From the NCBI GenBank assembly GCA_021786695.1, contig JAJYMT010000014.1, positions 1 to 11,632 on the forward strand: DNA of 11,632 nucleotides, written 5' to 3'. The notes beneath the pieces are model-generated. The model saw only the letters and a program-made list of their open reading frames with translations. It was not told the DNA's origin and did no database searches. Positions 1 to 6,268 of the stretch are shown here, one piece after another (the stretch's first letter is position 1; every line of letters begins with the position of its first letter). Made by a program: the position numbers and the translations under genes. This DNA comes from a bacterium. Its GTDB lineage: Bacteria; Patescibacteriota; Patescibacteriia; Patescibacteriales; GWE2-39-37.

Positions 1-180
1 CTGTTTGTAAACTGTTAATAAGATTAGTTATTTTGTACTATAAATATCTTTAAATATCCCCTTGTAGAGTTCTTGTCGTAAATAATACTACTTAAAACGC
101 CCCAAAAATCACGTGCCAGAAGATGTCAGTCCAGAAGTGGACGCCGACCGCCGTCGCGTAACCTTACTTGATCTTCTATT
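1..180. other. Non-coding stretch downstream of the HD-domain gene
   Basis: No gene is supported here. Bases 1-100 are strongly AT-rich, with small repeats such as AAATATC twice, while 100-165 is noticeably GC-richer. On the minus strand, codons 95-163 are open between two in-frame stops (TAA at 164-166 and TAA at 92-94). They would read as a short hydrophobic, tryptophan-rich peptide, but there is no usable start near the 5' end and no ribosome-binding site. I see no clear terminator after the HD gene: no GC stem followed by a T-run. Confidence 0.5.
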
Positions 181-768
181 TTAAAGCCCCAACTCCGCGG
201 CGATGCCTTGTATAGCAGCTAAGCCGATCGATAAAAACTCATCGATAGGTATGCCCGCTTTCTCACATTCCAGCACGATTCCGCGGTCGCATTTGGCGGC
301 GAAGGTTTTATTCTTGAATTTCTTTTTGAGCGACTGCAACGAAACGCTTGCTAATTTCTTATCTGGCTGGATCAGCGCTGAAGCGATGATGATGCCGGTC
401 AAGGTTTCCGCCGCCGCCAAGCAAAATTGAATTTTTGTCGTACGCTCTTTCGCGGTCAGCGCCGGGATGATTTCGTGACCGTAGCCGTGGGAAATGATCG
501 TTTCGATCAGATACTCGCTCGCTCCGGCCTCGCGTAAAATTTCCTGCACCTTGATGCAATGTTCACTTTGATTATTTTTAGTCAAATCCCAATCGAGATC
601 ATGAAGCAAACCGATAATTCCCCAGCCATCCTCATCCTCACTAAAGTGCTTCGCCAATGCGCGCATAAACACCTCCGTTTCCCGCAGATGCAGTTTAGTG
701 ATCGAATCGGAAATATATTTTTTGACCAGTACTTGCGCCTGATCGTAGTTGATTCCTAGCTGTTCCAT
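181..768 (-). CDS. HD-superfamily hydrolase (COG2316-like)
   Basis: A 195-residue predicted metal-dependent phosphohydrolase of the HD superfamily, soluble and presumably cytosolic; its substrate is unknown. The HD-type histidines and the His-Asp doublet are visible: H27 in the first helix, H56-D57 in the GLLHDLDWD stretch, H70, and H94 in the SHGYG stretch. The later position normally filled by Asp in an A-x-D-x-L-T-G pattern is Glu here (E121, in AAETLTG), a conservative change. The C-terminal half, with its KKKFKNK and FAAKCDRG stretches, matches my memory of the predicted-hydrolase group COG2316. The ATG is one base after the TAA of the upstream IMPase-like gene (TAAAATG) and there is no Shine-Dalgarno sequence, so translation is probably coupled to that gene. 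Family is fairly sure; function is open. Confidence 0.85.
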   Translation of the reverse strand: MEQLGINYDQAQVLVKKYISDSITKLHLRETEVFMRALAKHFSEDEDGWGIIGLLHDLDWDLTKNNQSEHCIKVQEILREAGASEYLIETIISHGYGHEIIPALTAKERTTKIQFCLAAAETLTGIIIASALIQPDKKLASVSLQSLKKKFKNKTFAAKCDRGIVLECEKAGIPIDEFLSIGLAAIQGIAAELGL

Positions 769-769
769 T

Positions 770-1531
770 TTATTTTGCCGCTTGTCGCACTAGCGGTAAC
801 AACATTTTATAACTTGTTTCGTTGCCTCCTATAAAAATTTTGTCGGTCGGCGAGATGTCTGACAAGCCGTCAAGGTTGGTGAAAGCGCCACCGGCCTCTC
901 GTATAATCAGGCCACCGGCATATTCCGGAAACGCGTCTTTGGTAAATTCAGCAATACCATCAAAACGTCCTTCTGCCACCCAACATTCATTGAGCGCGAT
1001 TGAATATCTGTTTGTTTCGATTTTACTAGTTTCAAGAAACTTTGACATCCGCTGAATCACTTCAGGGCGAGGCCAATTCATGGACGGTCTTAAAATTATA
1101 TTTTTTTTAGATTTTCGGCTGACTCCGATCGGCCGACCATTTTTAAACGATCCCTTACCTAACTCGGCGGTAAACAATTCATCGACTGAAGGGTCGTAAA
1201 CCGCGGCAAATACTGCTTGATGCTTGACTAGATGCGAAATCACTATGGCATAATGCGGTTCGCCCTGGATAAAGTTATGCGTACCGCTGATCGGATCAGC
1301 CGCCCATACGTTTTCAGCATTAAAAAAATTGTCGTTTTCTTCTTCGGCAAAAAATTCATGCCGAGAGTCATATTTTTTTATTATTTCTTTCAGGCCTCTT
1401 TCAACATTCAAATCCTCCTCAGTCAAATATTTTTTAGTAACGCCAATATCAGCAACTTTACCCGCAGACAATTTTAACCTTTTGCCGGATGCTACAATAA
1501 AATCGATTATTTCACCGTATAATTGTTCCAT
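770..1531 (-). CDS. Inositol monophosphatase family protein with altered metal-site residues
   Basis: A member of the Mg2+-dependent FIG/inositol-monophosphatase superfamily (253 residues from the chosen ATG, close to the family norm). Numbered from the in-frame GTG nine bases upstream, it has the TxxD motif (T40-D43), the FFAEEEN loop carrying the metal-binding Glu (E66/E67), the WAADPISGTHNF segment (D82) and the C-terminal REAGG motif (214-218). Two expected metal ligands are missing: DPIDGT has become DPISGT (Ser85), and the usual Trp-Asp before the AAG..EAGG helix reads Phe-Pro (204-205). It may therefore be a weak or inactive phosphatase, or use a different metal site. I chose the ATG at 1531 because AGGTG lies 6 nt before it; the GTG at 1538-1540 overlaps that site and has none of its own. 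It is followed, with a 1-nt gap, by the HD hydrolase. It starts just after a terminator-like palindrome, so its promoter is unclear. Confidence 0.85.
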   Translation of the reverse strand: MEQLYGEIIDFIVASGKRLKLSAGKVADIGVTKKYLTEEDLNVERGLKEIIKKYDSRHEFFAEEENDNFFNAENVWAADPISGTHNFIQGEPHYAIVISHLVKHQAVFAAVYDPSVDELFTAELGKGSFKNGRPIGVSRKSKKNIILRPSMNWPRPEVIQRMSKFLETSKIETNRYSIALNECWVAEGRFDGIAEFTKDAFPEYAGGLIIREAGGAFTNLDGLSDISPTDKIFIGGNETSYKMLLPLVRQAAK

Positions 1532-1546
1532 TCTTTTCACCTATTA

Positions 1547-1590
1547 AAAAACAATCGCGAAGTCACGGCCGTAGTTTCGTGATTGTTTTT
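1547..1590 (-). terminator. 44-nt palindromic terminator after the ABC permease
   Basis: Arms 1547-1568 and 1569-1590 fold on each other around ACGG/CCGT, with a few wobbles or mismatches near the middle. On the minus strand the hairpin is followed by a run of six T, as expected for a rho-independent terminator of the ABC operon. The plus-strand direction also ends in five T, so it could work both ways. The IMPase-like gene begins only about 15 nt further on. Confidence 0.7.
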
Positions 1591-1608
1591 AAAATCTAAC
1601 TTCATAAA

Positions 1609-2937
1609 TTAACCAACTTGTTTTCTTTTCCTCCCAAAATTGAGCTTCAGGGTGATGATTTTATCCGAGGAAAAAATCTTGCCGGCAATCAGGACGAAGA
1701 CGGTGAAAAAGAGAAAAGAATAGGCGATGCCGAAGGCGAGCAGCTGATAATTTTGGAGGAAAACATTTTGGATCGCCATAAAGGTATAGGAAAAAGGGAT
1801 GGCGTAGATCAGGTACTTGAGCATCGGCGAGGCGGTGGAGATATCAACCAAGAGTAAAAGTAGATAAGGAATCATCAGAAGAATCATCAGGGGCGAGATC
1901 AGGCCCTGCACGCCTTTGGCGTCCTGAGCGAACGAGCCGATCACGGTCGCCATCGAGAGCGCGCAGAGGATGCCCAAGAACAAAGTGATGCCGATCAGGG
2001 CGTAGCCGCTCGGCGTGATGACCAGCCCGAGCTGCGCCGCCGCTTCCCCCAGCTGGCCTCCCCCGACGCCCGCGCCCAGACCCTTCAGATAATAGCCAAA
2101 GCCGAGGATGTAGACGCCCGCCATGATCAGGGCGACCGTCGAGGCGCCGGCCATCTTGGCGATGATGATGTGGCGGCGATCGACCGGCGCGGTCAGGAGC
2201 GTCTCGAGCGTCTTGTTTTCTTTCTCGGTCGCCACCGCGGTCGCGATCATAGTGGCGGCCAGAGTGATGATGACAAACAGGATAATCGGCACGAAGGTTG
2301 CCTGCCCCTGGACGAAGCCGATCACCTGCCCCGGGCTGACCGCGGCCTGGCGCTCGCCGATAATGACGGTGTCTGCCCGCACGATCGGATTCTTGTAGTC
2401 CGCCGGCACGCCGCCGCCGGCCTTTTTACTGATCATCTGGTCGCTCAAAAAATTATTGAAAGAGGCGACGGCCGCGTCCAGGATCGCCTTGGTCTGGCTG
2501 CTCTGGAAATTGAAGTTCTTCATCACGGTGAAAGTCTCGATCTTCTGCGGTTTGAAATTATCGATGCCGACGCCGAAACCGGCCGGAATGATCATCGCGA
2601 CCGAAATATTTTTCTCTTTGGCCTGGCTGATCGTCGCATCGGCAATCGCTTTATCGCGTTCTTTGGCGGTGGCGCCTTCAACCATCAAGGGCGCGACTCC
2701 AAGTTCGTTTACCTTGAAATTACTTTTTTTCAGGACCTCGATCATCGCTCTGGAAGTGGTCGAGTTGTCGTTATTGACCACCAGCACCTCCTGCGGCGCC
2801 TTGGCCTTGGCCTGTTCCTTGCCGAGGACGTTGCCGATGAACATAAACAGCCCGACCATCACCAAGGCCGGAACCAGCACCTGCCAGGTGACCATCTCGC
2901 GTATTTCTTTTTTGATCAGAGTCAGTAGTTTATGCAT
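1609..2937 (-). CDS. ABC-2 type (NatB-like) permease subunit
   Basis: The membrane subunit of an ABC exporter, 442 residues. The N-terminal helix (about 20-39) is followed by a large extracytoplasmic domain (about 40-210). Five further hydrophobic segments lie at about 213-237, 264-285, 307-334, 343-366 and 396-420. Between the second and third is the cytoplasmic coupling stretch EKENKTLETLLTAPV (238-252), a hallmark of NatB/YhaP-type ABC-2 permeases. The domain arrangement fits sodium or drug/peptide extrusion families; the substrate cannot be read from sequence. Its ATPase partner lies directly upstream, separated by 127 bases that hold a palindromic repeat. There is no Shine-Dalgarno before the ATG, and a terminator palindrome follows the gene. 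Confidence 0.9.
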   Translation of the reverse strand: MHKLLTLIKKEIREMVTWQVLVPALVMVGLFMFIGNVLGKEQAKAKAPQEVLVVNNDNSTTSRAMIEVLKKSNFKVNELGVAPLMVEGATAKERDKAIADATISQAKEKNISVAMIIPAGFGVGIDNFKPQKIETFTVMKNFNFQSSQTKAILDAAVASFNNFLSDQMISKKAGGGVPADYKNPIVRADTVIIGERQAAVSPGQVIGFVQGQATFVPIILFVIITLAATMIATAVATEKENKTLETLLTAPVDRRHIIIAKMAGASTVALIMAGVYILGFGYYLKGLGAGVGGGQLGEAAAQLGLVITPSGYALIGITLFLGILCALSMATVIGSFAQDAKGVQGLISPLMILLMIPYLLLLLVDISTASPMLKYLIYAIPFSYTFMAIQNVFLQNYQLLAFGIAYSFLFFTVFVLIAGKIFSSDKIITLKLNFGRKRKQVG

Positions 2938-2974
2938 AGAAATTTGTTAGCTGAAATCATAGGCGCAAGAATTT

Positions 2975-3061
2975 TTTGTCATTTCGACCGAAGGGAGAAA
3001 TCCCTTATATTTAGATATAGTCACCTTTAAGCGATTTCTCGCTGGCGCTCGAAATGACAAA
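2975..3061. repeat. Palindromic (REP/MITE-like) repeat between ABC genes
   Basis: Two arms face each other. The outer 13 bp are perfect (TTTGTCATTTCGA at 2975-2987 against its complement at 3049-3061). The inner 8 bp are also perfect (GAGAAATC at 2995-3002 against 3033-3040). Mismatched spacers of 7 and 8 nt lie between outer and inner arms, and a 30-nt AT-rich loop closes the structure. The arm resembles a GTCATTTCGA..GAGAAATC motif that I remember as dispersed in many bacterial genomes; that part is recollection. It fills most of the gap between the ATPase and permease genes and could form a stable mRNA hairpin there. Confidence 0.75.
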
Positions 3062-3064
3062 TTG

Positions 3065-3793
3065 TTAAACTTGCCTAGTCGCCTGGACGAAGACCTCTTC
3101 CAGATTCTTGGCGTTATATTTTGCTTTCAATTCAACACTTGTGCCAATCTCGTGGATCTTGCCTTTGTCTATAATGGCTACGCGGTCGGACAAGAACTCG
3201 ATCTCCAGCATATTGTGGCTGGAAAGGAGCACCGCCATACCCTGCCGCGAAAACTCGCGTATGATTTTTCTGATTTCCATCGCGTTGATCATATCAAGGC
3301 CGCTGGTCGGCTCGTCGAGGATGGCTAATTTCGGCTTAATCATTAGCGTCCGCGCGAGCAGCAACTTGCGCGTCATGCCTTTCGAATAGGTGTTGATCTT
3401 GTCTTTCAGCCGCTCTCCCAGGCCGGCCAGTTCCGCGCCGCGGTTGATATATTCGGTGATGATTTTTTTATCGTTGCTATACAGGTTGGCCATAAACTCC
3501 AGATACTGCTTGCCGGTCAAGGTCTTGTAAGCACCGGCCTCTTCCGGCAGATAGCTGATCAGCTCGCGCACCTGGTTCGCTTCTTTGGTCACATCGTACC
3601 CCAGGACCTCCGCCGTGCCGGCCGAGGGCGAGAGGATGGTCGCGATCATCCGGATGGTGGTCGACTTGCCCGCGCCGTTCGGGCCGATCAGCGCGAAAAT
3701 CTCGTTCTCGCTCACGCTGAAACTGACCTCTTGCGCCGCCGCGAGTTGCCCGTAATTCTTGGATAAATTTTTCACCTCCAGCACGGTTGGCAT
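3065..3793 (-). CDS. ABC transporter ATP-binding subunit (NatA-like)
   Basis: A 242-residue ATPase that would drive the ABC-2 permease encoded next. The full set of nucleotide-binding motifs is visible: Walker A GPNGAGKS (37-44), a YLPEEAG stretch at the Q-loop position (81-87; Glu in place of Gln is familiar in this subfamily), signature YSKGM (136-140), Walker B LAILDEP (156-162), D-loop SGLD (164-167) and the switch His193 (SSHNM). Length is typical for one nucleotide-binding domain, so the working exporter would be two ATPases plus two permeases. The ATG has no Shine-Dalgarno; AT-rich sequence precedes it. The HIT gene ends 43 nt upstream, so these genes are probably one operon. The C-terminal LEEVFV motif is typical of the NatA/CcmA-like group. 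Confidence 0.95.
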   Translation of the reverse strand: MPTVLEVKNLSKNYGQLAAAQEVSFSVSENEIFALIGPNGAGKSTTIRMIATILSPSAGTAEVLGYDVTKEANQVRELISYLPEEAGAYKTLTGKQYLEFMANLYSNDKKIITEYINRGAELAGLGERLKDKINTYSKGMTRKLLLARTLMIKPKLAILDEPTSGLDMINAMEIRKIIREFSRQGMAVLLSSHNMLEIEFLSDRVAIIDKGKIHEIGTSVELKAKYNAKNLEEVFVQATRQV

Positions 3794-3836
3794 AGTAAAT
3801 GATTCTTAGTATTATCTATAATCTACCCTCATCATC

Positions 3837-4259
3837 TTATTCCAAAAATTCCAAAATTTTTTCCTTGACCCGATCGATGGTATCTTGCGTGGTGATGAAA
3901 CTCCAATCGGTATCATAATTATGCCCCCATCTTCTGTCCTCGAATTTCTGGCCGGCAAATTCCCTTGTCTCTTTATACCGCGGCACGACGTGACAATGCA
4001 GATGCTTAGTCGCATTGCCTAAAAAAGCATAATTCAAAACATCGGGGCTGAACGCCTGCTCAAGCGCCTTTTTCAAATCGGCCAAGATCAAAAACAGTTC
4101 TTCCCGCTCCTCCTCGGTCGCGTCCGTCAACTCTTCAGCCGCCTCGCGATTGCACCACACCACCGAGCGCCCCAGATAACCCTGATTGTTATGCACGAGC
4201 ACCGTCCAATAGGTGTATTCCTTTAAAATGTTTCGTACGAATTCTTTCTCTATTTTCAT
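3837..4259 (-). CDS. HIT-family nucleotide hydrolase/transferase
   Basis: A 140-residue histidine-triad protein. The catalytic motif HLHCHVV (H86, H88, H90) is intact; in this superfamily the middle or last His attacks the alpha-phosphate of a nucleotide conjugate such as Ap4A or AMP-lysine. A GRSVVWCNRE stretch (30-39) and a following helix match the front half of the fold. The tail after residue 95, rich in charged and aromatic residues (FEDRRWGHNYDTDW), is characteristic of a HIT subgroup common in uncultured bacteria. It is cytosolic and housekeeping-like, and the exact substrate is not readable. It leads a probable operon with the ABC genes. The ATG has no Shine-Dalgarno and follows a very AT-rich leader. 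A weak promoter candidate lies at 4279-4307. Confidence 0.9.
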   Translation of the reverse strand: MKIEKEFVRNILKEYTYWTVLVHNNQGYLGRSVVWCNREAAEELTDATEEEREELFLILADLKKALEQAFSPDVLNYAFLGNATKHLHCHVVPRYKETREFAGQKFEDRRWGHNYDTDWSFITTQDTIDRVKEKILEFLE

Positions 4260-4278
4260 AATTAATCATTTTAATTTA

Positions 4279-4307
4279 ATGCTAACTGCTTTTACAGACA
4301 TTTGCAA
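4279..4307 (-). promoter_or_regulatory. Possible promoter for HIT-ABC operon
   Basis: TTGCAA (4302-4307) and TAGCAT (4279-4284) are separated by 17 nt, each 4/6 to the sigma-70 consensus. They lie directly after the terminator T-run of the upstream gene and 20 nt before the HIT start codon. Both boxes are weak, so this is a suggestion only. Confidence 0.35.
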
Positions 4308-4309
4308 AT

Positions 4310-4334
4310 AAAAAAACCCGTCGGCGAGACGGGT
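4310..4334 (-). terminator. Rho-independent terminator after the 108-residue gene
   Basis: A perfect 7-bp stem (4316-4322 with 4328-4334, ACCCGTC/GACGGGT) with a 5-nt loop. On the minus strand it is followed by seven T (4310-4316, the first T pairing in the stem). It sits 27 nt after the stop codon at 4362. Confidence 0.92.
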
Positions 4335-4361
4335 CATGATGGTTTACGGTTGGCCCCGCGG

Positions 4362-4688
4362 TCAGACCGCCTGGCACTCCGCCCAGGCGATCCAGCCCCC
4401 GGTGTCCTTGAGCTTCTGCGGGCCGCTCTTTTGGGGATCGATCTCGATCTCGATGCGGTTCAAGAGATAACCCCAGGCGGTGCGCAGGTCCATGAAGTCG
4501 GACGGCGGCTTGGCCTTGAGGTGCGCGATAATCGGACCAAGGACCGTTCTTCCCCGGCGGACCATCTCCTGTTGGGCGAATGAACGCTCGAACCTTGAAA
4601 AGTAGCTGTGACAATCGTAGACGATGTCGTTTTCGAACCTTTCAATGAGCTTTTCCGCGGTCAATCCCTTCATCTCTTCAAGCGACAT
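4362..4688 (-). CDS. Hypothetical protein, 108 residues
   Basis: No family is recognised. The protein is small and soluble, with no signal peptide or membrane segment. The N-terminal two thirds look helical and charged. Residues 41-60 (EMVRRGRTVLGPIIAHLKAK) have the look of a HEAT-like helix-turn-helix pair, which would suggest a protein-binding scaffold, but one repeat is too little to claim. The C-terminus contains a Trp-rich GGWIAWAEC segment. Support for it being real: a strong ribosome-binding site, AGGAGG five nt before the ATG, an 18-nt gap after the YkgJ-like gene, and a perfect terminator behind it. It is most likely co-transcribed with the YkgJ-like gene from the promoter at 5455-5483. 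Confidence 0.8.
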   Translation of the reverse strand: MSLEEMKGLTAEKLIERFENDIVYDCHSYFSRFERSFAQQEMVRRGRTVLGPIIAHLKAKPPSDFMDLRTAWGYLLNRIEIEIDPQKSGPQKLKDTGGWIAWAECQAV

Positions 4689-4706
4689 GTTGCCCTCCTT
4701 TAGATT

Positions 4707-5405
4707 TTATCCGAAAAAATCGCCGAACTGCCGGCTGATCGGCAAGGCAATCAGCGGTGAAACCTGCTGGACGCCGTTGACCCGCTCCTCTTCTTCCGTG
4801 ATCAAATTGGCGGCGATCTGGTCGCAGAACAGCCGGACATCTTTGGGCCGCTCTTCGCCCCCAGAAATCATTCCGCACCGTTTTTTGGTTTTGGCAGTGC
4901 GGCAATCGATCGGCCTGGCCGGGTAGATGCTGCAGCGATTGGCCGAATTGAGAAAAAGACACGGCAGATTGTAATGACTCGCGCGCAATGCCTTGGCGAT
5001 CTCCTCCCACCGGGCACGAGACGACAAGCTGTGACGGTTACGCTCGTAAAATTTCATTGCCTCTTTTCTCGCTTTACGAGTTATCTCCCGCCGCGTCGTC
5101 CTGGGCAACCTGCCCAGATATTCGATGATCACTTCCGCTTCGAGGGTGGTCGAGCAGACCAGTTGCCGGCAGCAATAGGCACAGCCGGCACCGCAGGCGA
5201 TCTGGTTGTTCTTCAGGTATTCATCGTTCAATTTATCCACCAAGGCGAATACGTCCTTGACCAGAAACGTTCCTCTGCGTCTTTCTCCGAGAAGATCCAG
5301 AAATCGCTCCTTGGCCCGCCTGAGCATTTCCACGAGCTGCTCATCGATCTTCACTTCTTGACCGAACGTCGGCAGCTTGAAACACATCTCTTGTAAAAGC
5401 GGCAT
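4707..5405 (-). CDS. YkgJ-family cysteine-cluster (Zn/Fe-binding) protein
   Basis: A 232-residue protein of the YkgJ/UPF0153 family, putative zinc or iron-sulphur binders of unknown biochemical role. The diagnostic cluster is CGAGCAYCCRQLVC (C71, C75, C78, C79, C84). It is followed by the second signature LPCLFL...RCSIYPARPIDCR (C149, C158, C168), with further cysteines at 177 and 194. This is the usual order of metal ligands in the family. The N-terminal 65 residues are helical and charged and lie outside the core. The ATG at 5403-5405 is chosen because GAGGAG lies about 6 nt before it; an upstream in-frame ATG at 5483 would place the start inside the promoter and has no ribosome-binding site. 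It has its own promoter and is followed 18 nt later by the 108-residue gene. Confidence 0.9.
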   Translation of the reverse strand: MPLLQEMCFKLPTFGQEVKIDEQLVEMLRRAKERFLDLLGERRRGTFLVKDVFALVDKLNDEYLKNNQIACGAGCAYCCRQLVCSTTLEAEVIIEYLGRLPRTTRREITRKARKEAMKFYERNRHSLSSRARWEEIAKALRASHYNLPCLFLNSANRCSIYPARPIDCRTAKTKKRCGMISGGEERPKDVRLFCDQIAANLITEEEERVNGVQQVSPLIALPISRQFGDFFG

Positions 5406-5454
5406 CGTTATCTCCTCACTTTCATGAATTTGTCGAAAGGTCGTTTGACTCGCT

Positions 5455-5483
5455 ATCTTATTATAGATAACGGGTGCTGTCAA
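5455..5483 (-). promoter_or_regulatory. Sigma-70-type promoter for the ykgJ-like gene
   Basis: A perfect -35 TTGACA (5478-5483) and a -10 TAAGAT (5455-5460) are separated by exactly 17 nt. The start codon is about 50 nt downstream. A small inverted repeat, TATCT..AGATA (5454-5469), covers the -10 and could be an operator. The -35 lies just beyond the T-run of the preceding terminator. Confidence 0.75.
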
Positions 5484-5487
5484 TAAT

Positions 5488-5518
5488 AAAAAAGCGGTTT
5501 GATGTTATCTCCCCGCTT
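5488..5518 (-). terminator. Terminator after the 69-residue gene
   Basis: Stem AAGCGG/CCGCTT (5513-5518 with 5492-5497), a 15-nt loop, then six T on the minus strand (5488-5493, two of which pair in the stem). It lies 14 nt after the stop at 5532 and directly before the next promoter. Confidence 0.8.
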
Positions 5519-5531
5519 GATCCGACCAGGG

Positions 5532-5741
5532 CTATGGTGCGATACGGGGAAAAGTGCGCCTAAGCTCAAAAATCTCTTCCCAAGAAAGCCAGCCCAATGC
5601 CGGATCGTAAACCATTTCTTCCCAAGGGGCATCTTTCTTTTTTCTGTACCATTTGCCACCCCGTAATTTCAACCCCTGTTCCTTGGCTTCCACAACCTCA
5701 CGCTTGCATCGCCAATGATTTTTCCTGTTTCGTCGCGCCAT
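5532..5741 (-). CDS. Hypothetical small basic protein, 69 residues
   Basis: No family is recognised. The first 37 residues are very basic (MARRNRKNHW, then KLRGGKWYRKKK). The rest is more acidic and aromatic, with tryptophans at 10, 31, 40, 51 and 54. This mix would suit a nucleic-acid or ribosome contact, but that is a guess. The start at 5739-5741 is chosen because AAAGGAGGAGG lies immediately upstream; the longer frame up to 5837 would run through a terminator hairpin. It has no clear promoter of its own: the terminator at 5777-5806 stands between it and the TrpR-like gene, so its expression would depend on readthrough or on a promoter I cannot see. Confidence 0.75.
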   Translation of the reverse strand: MARRNRKNHWRCKREVVEAKEQGLKLRGGKWYRKKKDAPWEEMVYDPALGWLSWEEIFELRRTFPRIAP

Positions 5742-5776
5742 CGCCTCCTCCTTTCGTGTCCGGATGTTGAAAGACC

Positions 5777-5806
5777 AAAAAGCCCTTCCCGCTTTCAGGA
5801 AGGGCT
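5777..5806 (-). terminator. Terminator or attenuator after the TrpR-like gene
   Basis: A perfect 9-bp stem AGCCCTTCC/GGAAGGGCT (5798-5806 with 5781-5789) with an 8-nt loop, followed by five T on the minus strand (5777-5781, the first T pairing in the stem). Only about 35 nt separate it from the ATG of the next gene, which leaves little room for a promoter, so partial readthrough is likely. Confidence 0.85.
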
Positions 5807-5833
5807 GAGGTAAATTTATAAAAAAAACAAAAC

Positions 5834-6169
5834 TCAACTCTTCCTGAAAACTCTGGAAGAGCGATGATGAGCGGCCAGGCGATTCAAAATCAAACGATAG
5901 CCGCCTTCGCCGTTACTCCACCAAGCGGCCACGCGGCTTACGGTAGTAGTGCTGACCTTCAGCTTCTCGGCGATTTCCCGATAGGCAACACGCCGATCGA
6001 GCAGACGGGCAATCTGCCAGCGCTCGCTTATTTCTTTAAGCTCCTCAACCGTGCACAGGTCGCGGAAAAACATCTCCGCTTCCTGTTTGTTTTTCAAGCT
6101 CAAAATCGCTCCGAACAAATCGTCGGTCTTCTTGTCGAATTTGAATTTTTCCCAGTAATATCCTTTCAT
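5834..6169 (-). CDS. TrpR/YerC-family DNA-binding repressor-like protein
   Basis: A 111-residue helical DNA-binding protein of the YerC/YecD/TrpR group. Visible features are a dimerisation region with DLCTVEELKEISERWQIARLL (about residues 38-58) and then a helix-turn-helix, YREIAEKLKVSTTTVSRV, where TrpR relatives have Y..IA..TGAS.ATISRV. The tail GEGGYRLILNRL is also typical. Whether it senses tryptophan or anything else cannot be read; YerC-type members often have no known ligand. The ATG at 6167-6169 is preferred over a TTG at 6173-6175. Neither has a Shine-Dalgarno. A candidate promoter and a 21-bp inverted repeat lie upstream, which suggests autoregulation. A strong terminator follows within 30 nt of the stop. 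Confidence 0.9.
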   Translation of the reverse strand: MKGYYWEKFKFDKKTDDLFGAILSLKNKQEAEMFFRDLCTVEELKEISERWQIARLLDRRVAYREIAEKLKVSTTTVSRVAAWWSNGEGGYRLILNRLAAHHRSSRVFRKS

Positions 6170-6203
6170 GCGCAATTAAACTCATTATCTATTTATTCTT
6201 TAT

Positions 6204-6259
6204 ATAATTGTAGAGATAATTATAAATATAACCATAAATATAATTTTCTCTATAATTAT
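6204..6259. repeat. AT-rich 21-bp inverted repeat upstream of the TrpR-like gene
   Basis: Arms 6204-6224 and 6239-6259 are complementary at 19 of 21 positions (core AATTRTAGAGAWAATTATA) around a 14-nt spacer. It lies between the candidate -10 and the start codon, where a repressor would block transcription, or it could form an AU-rich hairpin in the leader. It is the best candidate in the window for the regulator's own operator. Confidence 0.6.
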
Positions 6260-6268
6260 TGTATTACT

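Noticed and set aside
2170..2928. Plus-strand open frame of 252 codons opposite the ABC permease
   Set aside because: Antisense shadow; the minus strand encodes a clear ABC-2 permease, and the plus product is rich in Arg/His/Asp with no family features.
5406..5483. Longer N-terminus for the ykgJ-like gene from an ATG at 5483
   Set aside because: That start lies within the -35 box of the likely promoter and has no ribosome-binding site; the inner ATG at 5405 has a good one.
5742..5837. Longer N-terminus for the 69-residue protein from 5837
   Set aside because: It would be translated through a perfect terminator hairpin; the inner ATG is preceded by AAAGGAGGAGG.
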